The notes beneath the pieces are model-generated. The model saw nothing but the letters and a program-made list of their open reading frames with translations. It was not told the DNA's origin and ran no database searches. Positions 25,746 to 35,035 of a DNA stretch of 64,000 nucleotides are shown one piece after another (position 1 is the stretch's first letter; every line of letters begins with the position of its first letter). Made by a program: the position numbers and the translations under genes. Origin of the DNA: Halosegnis rubeus. Its GTDB lineage: Archaea; Halobacteriota; Halobacteria; Halobacteriales; Haloarculaceae. The stretch covers positions 1 through 64,000 of the forward strand of contig NZ_QJOW01000008.1 of the NCBI RefSeq assembly GCF_009184545.1. The letters run 5' to 3'.

Positions 25746-25844
25746 CTTATACCGAACCCGAGAGTATCGCCGGATGGAAGCCCATGGGTCACGCTGGGTA
25801 GGGGTACCTTGTGACCACTGGGCCAGCGGTCCGTTCTTTGCGTG
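25746..25844 (+). ncRNA. Structured leader RNA before mptE
   Basis: A TATA-like CTTATAC at 25746-25752 predicts a transcript from about 25775. The region then folds: GCCCA (25780-25784) pairs with TGGGC (25819-25823); GGTCAC (25787-25792) with GTGACC (25811-25816); and GGTA (25797-25800) with TACC (25805-25808) around a GGGG tetraloop. This gives an extended hairpin of about 44 bases, followed by a loose run to the ATG. Since haloarchaeal genes are mostly leaderless, a structured leader is notable. It could be a riboswitch-like control, a small RNA or a chance fold. Confidence 0.45.
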
Positions 25845-26534
25845 ATGCGCTACGACACGTGGCGACCGGTATACGAGTCGATACTCGAGGGCTTCGGCTA
25901 CGACGCCACCGGTGACGAGCGTGCCCGCGACGAGCTCGCGTTGTTGTGCGAGCCGTTCGACCACCGGAAGCTCGCTCACGTCCGAGATGCGACCGTCGCA
26001 ATCTGTGGTGGTGCCGACTCGCTCGCCGACGAACTCGCCGTCGCACGACGCGCCGACGTGGTCGTCGCCGCCAGCGTCGCCGCCGACACGCTCCGTGAGG
26101 CGCGCGTCGATGTCGACCTCATGGTGACCGACTTAGACAAGAACCCCGACACAGCGCGCCACCTCACACGCGAGGGAGTGCCGGTCGCGGCCCACGCCCA
26201 CGGCGACAACGTCGACCTCGTCAAGCGCGAGGTGCCGGGGTACGACGACGAATTCGTGCTCCCGACGGTCCAGTGTGCACCGACCGGTCCGACGGAGAAC
26301 TTCGGCGGCTTCACCGACGGCGACCGCGCGGCGTTCATCGCCGACGCGTTCGGCGCGGCCGAACTCCGGTTTGCGGGCTGGGACTTCGACGACCCGACCG
26401 TAACCGACGCGAAACGCCACAAGCTCGAGTGGGCTGCGCGACTGCTCTACTGGCTCGAACAGCGGCGCGGCGAGCGGTTCGGCGTGCTCGACGGCCGCCG
26501 TGAGTCGCTGACGCTCCCGCCGGGGTCGTCGTGA
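25845..26534 (+). CDS. mptE: 6-hydroxymethylpterin diphosphokinase MptE-like
   Basis: A 229-residue enzyme of the archaeal MptE/COG1634 type, which activates 6-hydroxymethyl-7,8-dihydropterin with ATP. Motifs: AICGGADSLADEL, VDLMVTDLDKNPDTA, AAHAHGDNVD and QCAPTGPTENFGGFTDGDRA are those of the family. It supplies the substrate of the dihydropteroate synthase just upstream. The ATG at 25845 is chosen; a GTG one codon before is also possible. Confidence 0.9.
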   Translation: MRYDTWRPVYESILEGFGYDATGDERARDELALLCEPFDHRKLAHVRDATVAICGGADSLADELAVARRADVVVAASVAADTLREARVDVDLMVTDLDKNPDTARHLTREGVPVAAHAHGDNVDLVKREVPGYDDEFVLPTVQCAPTGPTENFGGFTDGDRAAFIADAFGAAELRFAGWDFDDPTVTDAKRHKLEWAARLLYWLEQRRGERFGVLDGRRESLTLPPGSS

Positions 26535-26573
26535 CTCCGGCAGACTTGTTAAGCCCTTGTTCGACGCCCGAGT

Positions 26574-27824
26574 ATGAACGATAGCCACGACCACTCCGTC
26601 CGGGCTATCGCACTCGCGGTGACGGCCGGCGTCTTCCTCGGTGGCGTCGCTACCGGCGTCGCCTTCCCGACGCTCCCGCTGTTGGATCAGTATCTCGGTA
26701 TCTCAGCCGCGCTGTTGGGATTCATCCTCTCGGCGAACCGCATCGCCCGGCTGGTCGCGAACACCCCGGCCGGCAACGTCATCGACCGCGTCGGCCCGCG
26801 CCGTCCGATGATTGTCGGTCTGTTCGTGCAGGGACTCGCGCCGTTCGGCTACGTGCTCGGTCTCAACGTCCCGCGCGTCGACCTGTTCGTCCTGCCGGCG
26901 GTCGGCGTCGTCTCCTTTCCCGCGCTCGTCTTCATCGGCGCACGGGTTTTCTGGGGGCTCGGCAGTGCGTTCGTCTTCATCGGCGCGTTCGCCATTATCA
27001 CTGGCGTGACCAACCAGTCGAACCGCGGTCGCTGGACGGGGTATATGCGTGCCGGTCAGTCAATGGGATTCCCGACCGGACTCGTGGTCGGAGGCATCGT
27101 CGCCGACGTGTTCGATATCACGACCGCGTTCCTCGCAGCCGGAACCCTCGCGCTCGCTGCCGGCGTGCTCGGATGGTACGTTCTGCCGGACGTACAGCCC
27201 AACCGTACTGACGGGCGCACGCCGCGGCTCCGTGACCTCCCCGAGACGGTGCGTTCGCTGCCGGGCGTCCTCCCGATTGGGCTTGCGAACGCCGGCGTCA
27301 GACTCCTCTTCGGTGGTGTCCTGCTCACGACCGCGGTTCAGTACGCCGACTACCTCGGTCTCACCATCGGCACGCTGACCGCGGCCGGGGTCTCGGGACT
27401 CGTCACCGGACTCGGGGTCGTCGCGAGCGCGGGGGCGACGGTCGTTTCGGGACGCGTCTCCGATACCGTCGACTCGCGCGCGGTCGTGACGCTCCCCGGG
27501 TTTGCCCTGCTCGCTGCCGGCTACGCCCTGCTCGCGCTCTCTGGAAACCTTCCTGGCGTCACGGTCGGTATCGTCCTCGTCGGTGCCGGCACGGGCGCGG
27601 TCGGGCCGGCGCTGCTTGCGACGCTCGGTGATATTGCACCCGGTGACGAACTTGGCCGACTGGCCGGCGTCTACAACGTCTTCGGCGACATTGGACTCTC
27701 TGTCGGGCCGCTGGCTGCACTCCCGATTGCCGAGGCCGTCGGCTTCACGCCGACGTATCTTGCCTGTGCCGGCGTCGCCGTCGCGTGTCTCCTGCTCATG
27801 AACGCGACGCTGCTGAAGTCGTGA
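26574..27824 (+). CDS. MFS transporter
   Basis: A 416-residue 12-helix major facilitator. The loop 2-3 motif RIARLVANTPAGNVIDRVGPRRPM and the helix repeat (N half about 10-190, C half about 215-410) are plain. A short polar linker (about 195-215) separates the halves. Substrate unknown. A TTGTTAAGC element about 25 bases upstream fits a leaderless start. Confidence 0.9.
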   Translation: MNDSHDHSVRAIALAVTAGVFLGGVATGVAFPTLPLLDQYLGISAALLGFILSANRIARLVANTPAGNVIDRVGPRRPMIVGLFVQGLAPFGYVLGLNVPRVDLFVLPAVGVVSFPALVFIGARVFWGLGSAFVFIGAFAIITGVTNQSNRGRWTGYMRAGQSMGFPTGLVVGGIVADVFDITTAFLAAGTLALAAGVLGWYVLPDVQPNRTDGRTPRLRDLPETVRSLPGVLPIGLANAGVRLLFGGVLLTTAVQYADYLGLTIGTLTAAGVSGLVTGLGVVASAGATVVSGRVSDTVDSRAVVTLPGFALLAAGYALLALSGNLPGVTVGIVLVGAGTGAVGPALLATLGDIAPGDELGRLAGVYNVFGDIGLSVGPLAALPIAEAVGFTPTYLACAGVAVACLLLMNATLLKS

Positions 27825-27838
27825 AAAGAGGTAGCGTC

Positions 27839-29386
27839 CTACTCGCCGCGGAGCTCGAACTTCTGGACCTTCCCGGTGGAGGTACGGGGTAGTTCGTCGA
27901 CGAACTCGACCTCACGCGGGTGTTTGTACGGAGCGAGGTTGTCGAGACAGTACTGCTGAATCTCGTCTTCGGTCACCTCGGCGTCCGGCTTCAGGACGAT
28001 GAACGCCTTCACCGTCTCGTTGCGGCGCTCGTCCGGGATGCCGACGATGGCGGCGTCGGCCACGTCTGGGTGCTCGAAGAGCAGTTCCTCGACCTCGCGC
28101 GGATAGACGTTGTACCCGCCCGTGACGATCATATGCTTCTCGCGGTCGACGACGTAGAAGAAGCCGTCCTCGTCCTGGTAGCCAAGGTCGCCGGTGTGGA
28201 ACCAGCGTCTGCCGTCGATTTCAGTGAACGCCTCCTCGTTGGCCTCCGGAAGCTCGTAGTACCCCTGCATCACGTTCGGACCGTTGATGACGAGTTCCCC
28301 GACCACGTCGTCGAGTTCCGTCTCGTCGTCGACGGGACCCTCCTCGACGGGCGGGAGTTCGTTGAAGTCGTGGTCGACGATCATCGACTCGATGCCGGGA
28401 AGCGTCTTCCCGATGGAGCCTGGTCGTCGGTCGTCCGGGCGGTTGGCGTGCGTGACGGGCGAGGTCTCCGTCAGTCCGTACCCCTCGAACAGTTCCACGT
28501 CGTACATCGACTCGAACTGTTCCATCACCTCGATCGGCAGGGAGTCGCCGCCGGAGTTGGCGAACTCGACCGACGAGAGGTCGTAGTCTTCTGCGCCGGG
28601 CGTGTTGACCACGTCGTTGAACATCGCCGGCACGCCGTGGACGTGGGTGATTCCCTGGCCCTCAATGAGTTCGAGCGCTGCCTCGGCGTCCCACTCCGGC
28701 ATCGGCCAGTAGGACCCGCCCTCGAACAGCGTCGAAATCATCGTGATCGTCATCCCGTAGATGTGGAACAACGGGAGCACGCCGAGGAACTTATCAGAAA
28801 CGTCGATTCCGTCGTGAATCTTCGCGGAGGCGCGCGCGTCAAAGGCGAGGTTGTGGTGGGTGAGGAGAACGCCCTTCGGCTGGCCGGTCGTTCCGGACGT
28901 GTAGGGTTGAACCGCCACGTCGTCGTCCGCGCGGTCCTGGACGGGGAGCATCTCGTCGGCGAGGAACTCGTCGAACTCCGTCGCGCCCTCCGCGGGACCG
29001 CCGACGGAGACGACCGTTTCCACCTCGGTGTCGTCCTGCACTTTCTTCACTTCGGGAACGAGGTCGGCCAGCGTGATGACCGCCTTCGCGCCCGAATCGG
29101 AGAGCAGGTGGCTGATCTCTCGCGAGCGATACTGCGGATTCATCGGCACGACGATGCCGCCGGCACGGAGCGTCCCGACGAACGACGTGACGTACTGCGG
29201 CACGTTCGGCAGGTACAGCCCGACGCGGTCGCCCGGCTCGACGCCGGCGTCTGCAAGCGCCTGTGCGAACTGGCCCGTCTGCCCCCAGAACTGCTCGTAC
29301 GTGAACTCGTGGCCGTCGTAGCCGAGCGCGGTCGCGTCCGGGTGCTCTCCCACGGTCTCCTCGATGTCCGTGACTAAGTTACTCAT
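27839..29386 (-). CDS. Long-chain acyl-CoA ligase (AMP-forming)
   Basis: A 515-residue ANL-superfamily ligase that activates fatty acids. The AMP-binding motif YTSGTTGQPKGVLLTH, GYGLTETSPV and the hinge/C-domain HTGDLGYQDEDGFFYVVDRE and PREVEELLFEHPDV then TSTGKVQKFELR (catalytic Lys in GKV) are present. The ATG at 29386 (MSNLVTD) is chosen over upstream extensions. It probably feeds the acyl-CoA dehydrogenase and hydratase at 3.7-5.7 kb, with which it shares an upstream GCTAACA motif. Confidence 0.95.
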   Translation of the reverse strand: MSNLVTDIEETVGEHPDATALGYDGHEFTYEQFWGQTGQFAQALADAGVEPGDRVGLYLPNVPQYVTSFVGTLRAGGIVVPMNPQYRSREISHLLSDSGAKAVITLADLVPEVKKVQDDTEVETVVSVGGPAEGATEFDEFLADEMLPVQDRADDDVAVQPYTSGTTGQPKGVLLTHHNLAFDARASAKIHDGIDVSDKFLGVLPLFHIYGMTITMISTLFEGGSYWPMPEWDAEAALELIEGQGITHVHGVPAMFNDVVNTPGAEDYDLSSVEFANSGGDSLPIEVMEQFESMYDVELFEGYGLTETSPVTHANRPDDRRPGSIGKTLPGIESMIVDHDFNELPPVEEGPVDDETELDDVVGELVINGPNVMQGYYELPEANEEAFTEIDGRRWFHTGDLGYQDEDGFFYVVDREKHMIVTGGYNVYPREVEELLFEHPDVADAAIVGIPDERRNETVKAFIVLKPDAEVTEDEIQQYCLDNLAPYKHPREVEFVDELPRTSTGKVQKFELRGE

Positions 29387-29463
29387 ACGTCTGCTACTCC
29401 GAACGGGACACCGAAAAGCTTGCCATACGGGTGAACGATGGTAACGAAATCTCACCCAACGAT

Positions 29464-29477
29464 ACGACTGTTAGCCG
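29464..29477 (-). promoter_or_regulatory. Possible operator upstream of acyl-CoA ligase
   Basis: The minus strand reads CGGCTAACAGTCGT, about 84 bases before the ligase ATG. The core GCTAACAG matches the motif upstream of the enoyl-CoA hydratase gene. The position relative to the likely TATA (AAGCTTTTC, about 29414-29422) is farther than at the other genes. In the same interval (29387-29569) the divergent lactate dehydrogenase has TTTATCAC at about 29541-29548. Confidence 0.3.
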
Positions 29478-29569
29478 ATTACCGCTCGACAGTTACCGAC
29501 AGACACGCGCAATCCACCGCCTCGTTCGACCGTGCGTAGATTTATCACGGTCGACCCGTCCCATCGGGT

Positions 29570-31000
29570 ATGCGCCACGACTGTACGTTTCTCACCGACG
29601 CGCTCTCCGACGAGCAGGTCGCTTTCACCGACGCGACGCGTGAGTCACACGCTTCCGACTGGGGGTCTCGCGAGAGCAGCCACGCCACCGTCCCCGACGC
29701 GGTTGCCTTCCCCGAGTCGACGACCGACGTGGCGGCCGTGCTCGCGGGTGCTCACGAGCGCGAGATTCCCGTCACGCCCTACGCGGCCGGCACCTCGATG
29801 GAAGGAAACGCCGTCCCCTCCTTCGCTGGCATCAGTCTCGATCTCACACGGATGGACGAGATTCACGAGGTGCGTCCGGCCGACTTCCAGGTCGACGTCG
29901 GTCCGGGCGTACTCGGCTCTGCGGTCGAGGAGCGGGTCGCCGAGTCGGGTCTCTTCTTTCCGCCGCTCCCGTCTTCGGGCGACCTCTCGACCATCGGCGG
30001 GATGATAGCCAACGACGCCTCCGGGATGCAGACCGTCAAGTACGGCGAGGTGGGCGACTGGGTGCTCGAACTGGAGGCGGTCACGGCTGAGGGAGAGATA
30101 TTCACCGCCGGCTCACGGGCCAAGAAGACGAGCGCCGGCTACAACCTCGCCGACCTGCTCGTCGGCTCGGAGGGGACGCTCGCGGTGGTGACCCGCGCCA
30201 CGCTCGAACTCGCCGGCCGGCCGGAACAGATTCGCGGCGGCCGCGCGGTCTTCCCCTCGCTCGACGCGGCGACCGACGCCGTCGCCGACGCCGTCCAGTC
30301 GGGCGTCGACGTGGCGAAGATCGAACTCGTCGACGAGACGGCCGGTGCGATGGCGAACGCGTATCAGGGGCTCGACTTGCCCGACTCCGCGATGTTGTTC
30401 GTCGAGTTCCACGCCAATCACGGTATCGAAGAGGAGATCGCCTTCTGCCGGTCGCTGTTCGAGAGCCACAGCGTCGAGCGGTTCGACATCGCCAGCGACG
30501 AGGAGATGGACACGCTGTGGGAGGCCCGCGAGGAGTTGGCCTTCGCGGTCAGCAGCTACGACCCCGATCTCTCGCCCGTTCACCCGGGTGATATCACGGT
30601 CCCCATCTCGAAGTTGGGTGAGATCATCCGCTATGCGAAACAGCGTGGTGGCGAGGAGGACCTGCTCGTCCCGTGTTTTGGACACGCCGGCGACGGCAAC
30701 GTCCACTACTCCGTGCTCGCAGACACGAGCGACCCGGAAATGCGCGCCGCTGCCGAGGAAGTGTACTCAGATATCGTGAACCGCGCCATCGAGATGGGTG
30801 GGACGGCCACCGGCGAACACGGGGTCGGGCTCGGCAAACGGGAGTATCTCGAACGCGAACACGGTGCGGTCGCCGTAGAGCTGATGCGGCAAGTGAAACG
30901 GGCCTTCGACCCGGCGGACATCCTCAATCCGGGCAAGATCTTCCCCGAAACGAGCGAGGAGGGCGGCCGCGTCGCGTTCGACCTCGCGACGGACGACTGA
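29570..31000 (+). CDS. FAD-linked D-lactate/glycolate dehydrogenase
   Basis: A 476-residue FAD oxidase of the GlcD/Dld family. The PCMH-type FAD domain shows VTPYAAGTSMEGNAV and GGMIANDASGMQTVKYG; the C-terminal domain has CFGHAGDGNVHYS and the GEHGVGLGKREYL region. It oxidises a 2-hydroxy acid, most likely D-lactate, and passes electrons to quinone or a partner protein. A TTTATCAC box about 26 bases upstream of the ATG implies a leaderless transcript. An aldolase gene follows, 39 bases downstream. Confidence 0.92.
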   Translation: MRHDCTFLTDALSDEQVAFTDATRESHASDWGSRESSHATVPDAVAFPESTTDVAAVLAGAHEREIPVTPYAAGTSMEGNAVPSFAGISLDLTRMDEIHEVRPADFQVDVGPGVLGSAVEERVAESGLFFPPLPSSGDLSTIGGMIANDASGMQTVKYGEVGDWVLELEAVTAEGEIFTAGSRAKKTSAGYNLADLLVGSEGTLAVVTRATLELAGRPEQIRGGRAVFPSLDAATDAVADAVQSGVDVAKIELVDETAGAMANAYQGLDLPDSAMLFVEFHANHGIEEEIAFCRSLFESHSVERFDIASDEEMDTLWEAREELAFAVSSYDPDLSPVHPGDITVPISKLGEIIRYAKQRGGEEDLLVPCFGHAGDGNVHYSVLADTSDPEMRAAAEEVYSDIVNRAIEMGGTATGEHGVGLGKREYLEREHGAVAVELMRQVKRAFDPADILNPGKIFPETSEEGGRVAFDLATDD

Positions 31001-31039
31001 GAGCCAGCACTTTTATTCGTCCCCTGTGGCGCACCTGCT

Positions 31040-31786
31040 ATGTTCTCCACCGAGACGTTCACCGTCGGCGCGTGGGTCTCACTGGCCGACCCAGTCGTCG
31101 CCGAGATGGTCGCACCCGACGCCGAGTTCGTCATGCTCGATACCGAACACGCGCCCAACAGCACGGCCACCATCGCGAACCAGATTCGGGCGATCGAGGC
31201 CGCAGACGGGGACGCAGTCCCACTCGCGCGCGCACTCGACAACGACACCGGCGCGATTAAACGACTGCTCGACGTGGGGGCACGAGGGGTGATGGTGCCG
31301 ATGGTCGAGTCCGCAACTGAGACGCGGGAGGCGGTCGAAGCGGCTCGTTACCCGCCCGAAGGGAGCCGCGGTGTCGCCGGCATGCGCGCTTCCGCCTACG
31401 GTCGCGACCTCGGCGAGTACGTCGCGACCGCCAACGACGAGATAACCCTCGTCGTCCAGATCGAGACGCAGACCGGACTCGACAACGTAGACGAGATCGC
31501 GGCGGTCGACGGCGTCGATGCGCTGTTCGTCGGCCCGGCGGACCTCTCGGCGAATCTCGGCGTCTTCGGGCAGTTCGAGAGCGACGTGTTCCGGGGTGCA
31601 GTCGAGACTATCCTTGCCGCCGGCGGGGAAACAGCGACCCCGGTCGGCACGCTCGCGACGAGTCCGGAGGGCGTCGACCGCTACTGTGCGTGGGGGTTCG
31701 ACTACCTCATCGCGGGGACGGACGCAGGTCACATCCAGCGTGGCGTGAGCAATCTGGGCGAGCGTGCGCGAGAACAGGTCGAGTAA
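31040..31786 (+). CDS. HpcH/HpaI-family aldolase
   Basis: A 248-residue metal-dependent class II aldolase that forms or splits 2-keto-3-deoxy acids, giving pyruvate and an aldehyde. The start VGAWVSLADPVVAEMVAPDA, FVMLDTEHAP, MVPMVESATETREAV and DALFVGPADLSANLG (metal-binding Glu and Asp) are the family marks. The substrate is not known; pairing with a lactate/glycolate dehydrogenase suggests 2-keto or hydroxy acid metabolism. A CTTTTATTC box lies 25 bases upstream. Confidence 0.92.
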   Translation: MFSTETFTVGAWVSLADPVVAEMVAPDAEFVMLDTEHAPNSTATIANQIRAIEAADGDAVPLARALDNDTGAIKRLLDVGARGVMVPMVESATETREAVEAARYPPEGSRGVAGMRASAYGRDLGEYVATANDEITLVVQIETQTGLDNVDEIAAVDGVDALFVGPADLSANLGVFGQFESDVFRGAVETILAAGGETATPVGTLATSPEGVDRYCAWGFDYLIAGTDAGHIQRGVSNLGERAREQVE

Positions 31787-31804
31787 CGAACGGAAGACCG
31801 ACCG

Positions 31805-33499
31805 TCAGTCGTGGACGAGGGTGTCGATCACGTCGACCCCCGGCGTCGAGAACGCCTCGTTCAGCGTCGGACCGAGTTCGTCGATGGTCTCGACGAGGTG
31901 TCCGCGTGCGCCGTGGCTCTCGGCGTTCATCGGGATGTCGACGTGCGGGTCGAAGTCCATGCCAACGTAGTCGTGGTCGTCGTCGTCCCCGCCGAACATG
32001 CTGTTGGTGTTGTCCTTGAGGATGCGGTAGTTCCGATTGTCGACGACGAGGACGGTCAAGTCGAGTCCGTGGCGAACGGCGGTGTAGATGCTCTGTGGAT
32101 AGTAGAGATACGACCCGTCGCCGATGTGGCCGAGCACGTCACGCGGTTCGTCCTGTAGGGACTCTGCCGCTGCGGCTCCGATAGCTGCCGGCAGTCCGTA
32201 GCCGAGTCCGCCGCCCTTGTTCGAGAAGTAGCTCTCCGGTTCGAGCGGGTAGTGGGTGAGCAGCGCGTACTTGGCGGTGATTCCTTCGTCCACGATTCGC
32301 GGGTCGACGTCGGCCTCGATGATGGCTTCCACGACCTCGCGTTTGGAGGCGCGCGGATCAGACTCGGGAGCGTCCCCCTCACCCATCGCGTCCATCGAGG
32401 CGGCCATCGACTTCTTCATCGCGGCGACGTGTGAGAGCCGCGCTTCGAGCGTCTCGGCGTCCAACTTGTCGTCGACGCGGGTCGCAATCGCGCCCATGAT
32501 ACGGCCCGGATCGCCGATGACGGCCACGTCTGCCGGCTCGTTCTTGCCGAGCTGCCACGCGTCGTCCGAGAGGTGAATCGTGGTCGCGTCCTCGGGGACG
32601 AGCGGCTCCTCGTGGCGCAACAGGGTCGTGTTCGTCGAACAGCCCGCGAAGACGATGGTGTCCGTGTTCTGTAACATCACGGCAAGATTCTCGCGGGGTG
32701 GCATGTACGAGAGCCACTGCTCGTGGCTGGTCGGGAACGCCACCTCGGAGCCGAGCATCTCGCCGTGGACGCGCGCCCCGGTCGCCTCCGCGAGTTCGAC
32801 CGCCGCGTCGATGGCGTCGGTCCCGGCTCGCGCCACGTGGTCGCCGACGACGAGCAGAGGGTTGTCGGCCTCGACGAGCGCGGTCGCCGCCTCGCGAATC
32901 TGTCGCGGGTCGCCGCCGCCGGCGTCGGGAATCGGTCCCAACGGCTCCGGCCGGTCGTCCGTCTCGGCCATCATCACGTCGACCGGCAAACCGAGGAAGA
33001 CCGGTCCCGTCGGTGGCGTGAGGGCCGTCCGGAAGGCGCGGCGAACCATCATCGCCAGCGAGTCGACGGACGTGACCTCGGCGGCGTACTTGCAGAACTG
33101 GTCGGTGAGCGCTTCGAGGTCGCCGGTCAGAATTGGCTCCTCGTGGCGGAAGTCGAGTTCGTGGTTGCCCGCCGTGAGGACGAGGGGTGCGCCCGTCATC
33201 GACGCGCCGTAGAGATTTCCGAGACCGTGGGCGAGACCGGGCGTGATGTGGAGGTTCGCGACGCCCGCCGGACGGATGTCGGGGTCGTAGTCGGCGTGAT
33301 AGCGACGGGTCTGTGCGAAGCCGGCGGCCGCGCCGACGGCCACGTCCTCGTGGAGTCCGAGCATGTACTCAATGTCAGAGTCGGGCAGCGCCTCCATCAG
33401 CGGCAGTTCGGTCGTGCCCGGGTTGCCAAACAGGTAAGGCACGTCGTACGCTTCCAGCGCGTCGACGAACAGGTCCGCACCGGTGTAGCTGTCGGTCAT
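31805..33499 (-). CDS. TPP-dependent enzyme, benzoylformate decarboxylase/acetolactate synthase type
   Basis: A 564-residue ThDP enzyme with the usual three domains: Pyr domain (TELPLMEAL, cofactor-activating Glu in GLHEDVAVGAAAGFA), middle domain, and PP domain with the GDG...N motif (GHIGDGSYLYYPQSIYTA, then VDNRNYRILK). The catalytic residues suggest benzoylformate or related 2-keto acid decarboxylation rather than true acetolactate synthase; no regulatory subunit is adjacent. The ATG at 33499 gives the family start. It converges on the HpcH aldolase. Confidence 0.85.
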   Translation of the reverse strand: MTDSYTGADLFVDALEAYDVPYLFGNPGTTELPLMEALPDSDIEYMLGLHEDVAVGAAAGFAQTRRYHADYDPDIRPAGVANLHITPGLAHGLGNLYGASMTGAPLVLTAGNHELDFRHEEPILTGDLEALTDQFCKYAAEVTSVDSLAMMVRRAFRTALTPPTGPVFLGLPVDVMMAETDDRPEPLGPIPDAGGGDPRQIREAATALVEADNPLLVVGDHVARAGTDAIDAAVELAEATGARVHGEMLGSEVAFPTSHEQWLSYMPPRENLAVMLQNTDTIVFAGCSTNTTLLRHEEPLVPEDATTIHLSDDAWQLGKNEPADVAVIGDPGRIMGAIATRVDDKLDAETLEARLSHVAAMKKSMAASMDAMGEGDAPESDPRASKREVVEAIIEADVDPRIVDEGITAKYALLTHYPLEPESYFSNKGGGLGYGLPAAIGAAAAESLQDEPRDVLGHIGDGSYLYYPQSIYTAVRHGLDLTVLVVDNRNYRILKDNTNSMFGGDDDDHDYVGMDFDPHVDIPMNAESHGARGHLVETIDELGPTLNEAFSTPGVDVIDTLVHD

Positions 33500-33544
33500 G
33501 CGATGACGTGTCAGGCCCACCGGCAAATAGCTGCCGGCAGGTGG

Positions 33545-34957
33545 TCACTCGTCGGCGGATGGTCGGTAGGCGCGGCTGACCTCCAGCCACCGACCGGACC
33601 GTACGCGCCGGAGATTGATGAGCGCCGGTACCGTGGTCTCGGCGACGAGCGCGAGCAACAGCAGACTGGCACCGACGGCGAGTCGCGTCCCCAGGAACGC
33701 GACCGGGAGGGCGACGAGATACAGCCCGATGAGCGTCGCGGCGAAGGGGACGCGTGTGTCGCCTGCACCCCGGAGCGTGCCGGTGATGGAGCCGTCAACG
33801 CCGAGCGGGACGGAACTCACGGCCGCGGCGGCGACGAACGGCACCGTCCGCGCGACGGCCGTCGGTTCGACGAAGACGGCAGCAATCGGCCGCGCTGCGA
33901 GGAGGACTACGCCTCCCGCGAGTAGATAGACGAGCAGCGAGAGCGTCGTCACCTCGCGGCTGTAGGCCGTCGCGAGCGTCTCTTTGCCCGCGCCGAGGGC
34001 CTGTCCGACGAGCGTCGAGACGGCGATCGAAAAGCCCCACGTGAAGCTGTTGAGCAGCTGTCGAATCTGGCGGGCGACGCCGAGGGCAGCCAACACGACC
34101 GGGCCGAACGTCGCCGCGATAGCGAGCAGCGGGAAGACGACGAGTCCCTGTGCGGTGCGGCGCGCGACGAGCGGGACGGAAACGGACAGGAGCTGTTGCG
34201 GGAGGGTTCGGCCGATGGCGACACGGCTCAAGATGGGGAGGGGACTCGCACCCCGGCCGGCGTACGACCGACCGGTGAGTCCCCACACGAAGATACAGGT
34301 CACGAGCAGCGTCGCGACCGTCGTCCCGAGACCCGCGCCGTACACCCCGAGGTCGGCGGCGAAGACGAAGGTCGCGCTCAACGCGATGTTGAGGACCGCA
34401 CCGGTCGCGCGAATCGCCATCGGCGTCGTCGTGTTACCGACGGCCGCGTAGGTCCGTGAAGCGACGAGATTGACGGCCTCGAAGAGCAGGCCCGGCGCGA
34501 GGATGGCGAGATACGTCGCACCGTAGGTGGTCGCGTCCGCGCCCCCGTCGATGAGCCCGACCAGAGAGACGCTGGCACGATTGTACAGGAGCGCGATGGG
34601 GACGGCGAGGACGACCGCGGCGAGTAAGCTCAACTGGACGACGGCAGTCGCGCGGTTGCGCTCGTCGCCTCCGTAGTTCTGTGAGACGAGCGTGAGGGTC
34701 CCTCCTGCGAGCCCGATGAAGACGAACTTCCCGACCGTCCAGAAGCCGTTGGCGACGGTGATGCCGGCGACGGCGTCGGTGCCGACGGCGATACCGACGA
34801 CGGCCAGATCGACCGTCCGCTTCGACATGATGGCAAAGCCGGTGACGATACGCGGCCACGAGAGGTCGAACACGTCGCGCAGCCGCCCTTCGTCGATGAC
34901 GCCGGCGCGATCGAGGAGTCCGGCGACGGAAGCCCAGATCGCCGCGAGGAGTGTCAC
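33545..34957 (-). CDS. MATE-family efflux transporter
   Basis: A 470-residue 12-helix multidrug and toxin extrusion protein, a Na+ or H+ antiporter. The start DVFDLSWPRIVTGFAIMSKRTVDLAVVGI and two inverted halves (about 30-235 and 255-450), and QALGAGKETLATAYSREV in the second half, match the family. The start is GTG at 34957; an in-frame stop lies just upstream. The substrate is unknown. Divergent from msrA. Confidence 0.92.
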   Translation of the reverse strand: MTLLAAIWASVAGLLDRAGVIDEGRLRDVFDLSWPRIVTGFAIMSKRTVDLAVVGIAVGTDAVAGITVANGFWTVGKFVFIGLAGGTLTLVSQNYGGDERNRATAVVQLSLLAAVVLAVPIALLYNRASVSLVGLIDGGADATTYGATYLAILAPGLLFEAVNLVASRTYAAVGNTTTPMAIRATGAVLNIALSATFVFAADLGVYGAGLGTTVATLLVTCIFVWGLTGRSYAGRGASPLPILSRVAIGRTLPQQLLSVSVPLVARRTAQGLVVFPLLAIAATFGPVVLAALGVARQIRQLLNSFTWGFSIAVSTLVGQALGAGKETLATAYSREVTTLSLLVYLLAGGVVLLAARPIAAVFVEPTAVARTVPFVAAAAVSSVPLGVDGSITGTLRGAGDTRVPFAATLIGLYLVALPVAFLGTRLAVGASLLLLALVAETTVPALINLRRVRSGRWLEVSRAYRPSADE

Positions 34958-35035
34958 GCCGGCGATTCGTCCGGGGGCCAGTTAGCCGTTTGCAGTCGGC
35001 GTGAGGTTCAAACGGTCACAGACCCTCCGTCCTGT

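Noticed and set aside
25718-25844. tRNA gene before mptE
   Set aside because: The stems form one extended hairpin, not four arms, and no acceptor or anticodon arm fits.
27920-29377. 485-residue reading frame antisense to the acyl-CoA ligase
   Set aside because: Composition rich in Arg, Val and His from the reverse complement of acidic codons; no motif.
33497-33526. Longer start for the TPP enzyme (nine extra residues)
   Set aside because: The extra residues are not family-like; MTDSYTGADLF matches the usual beginning.
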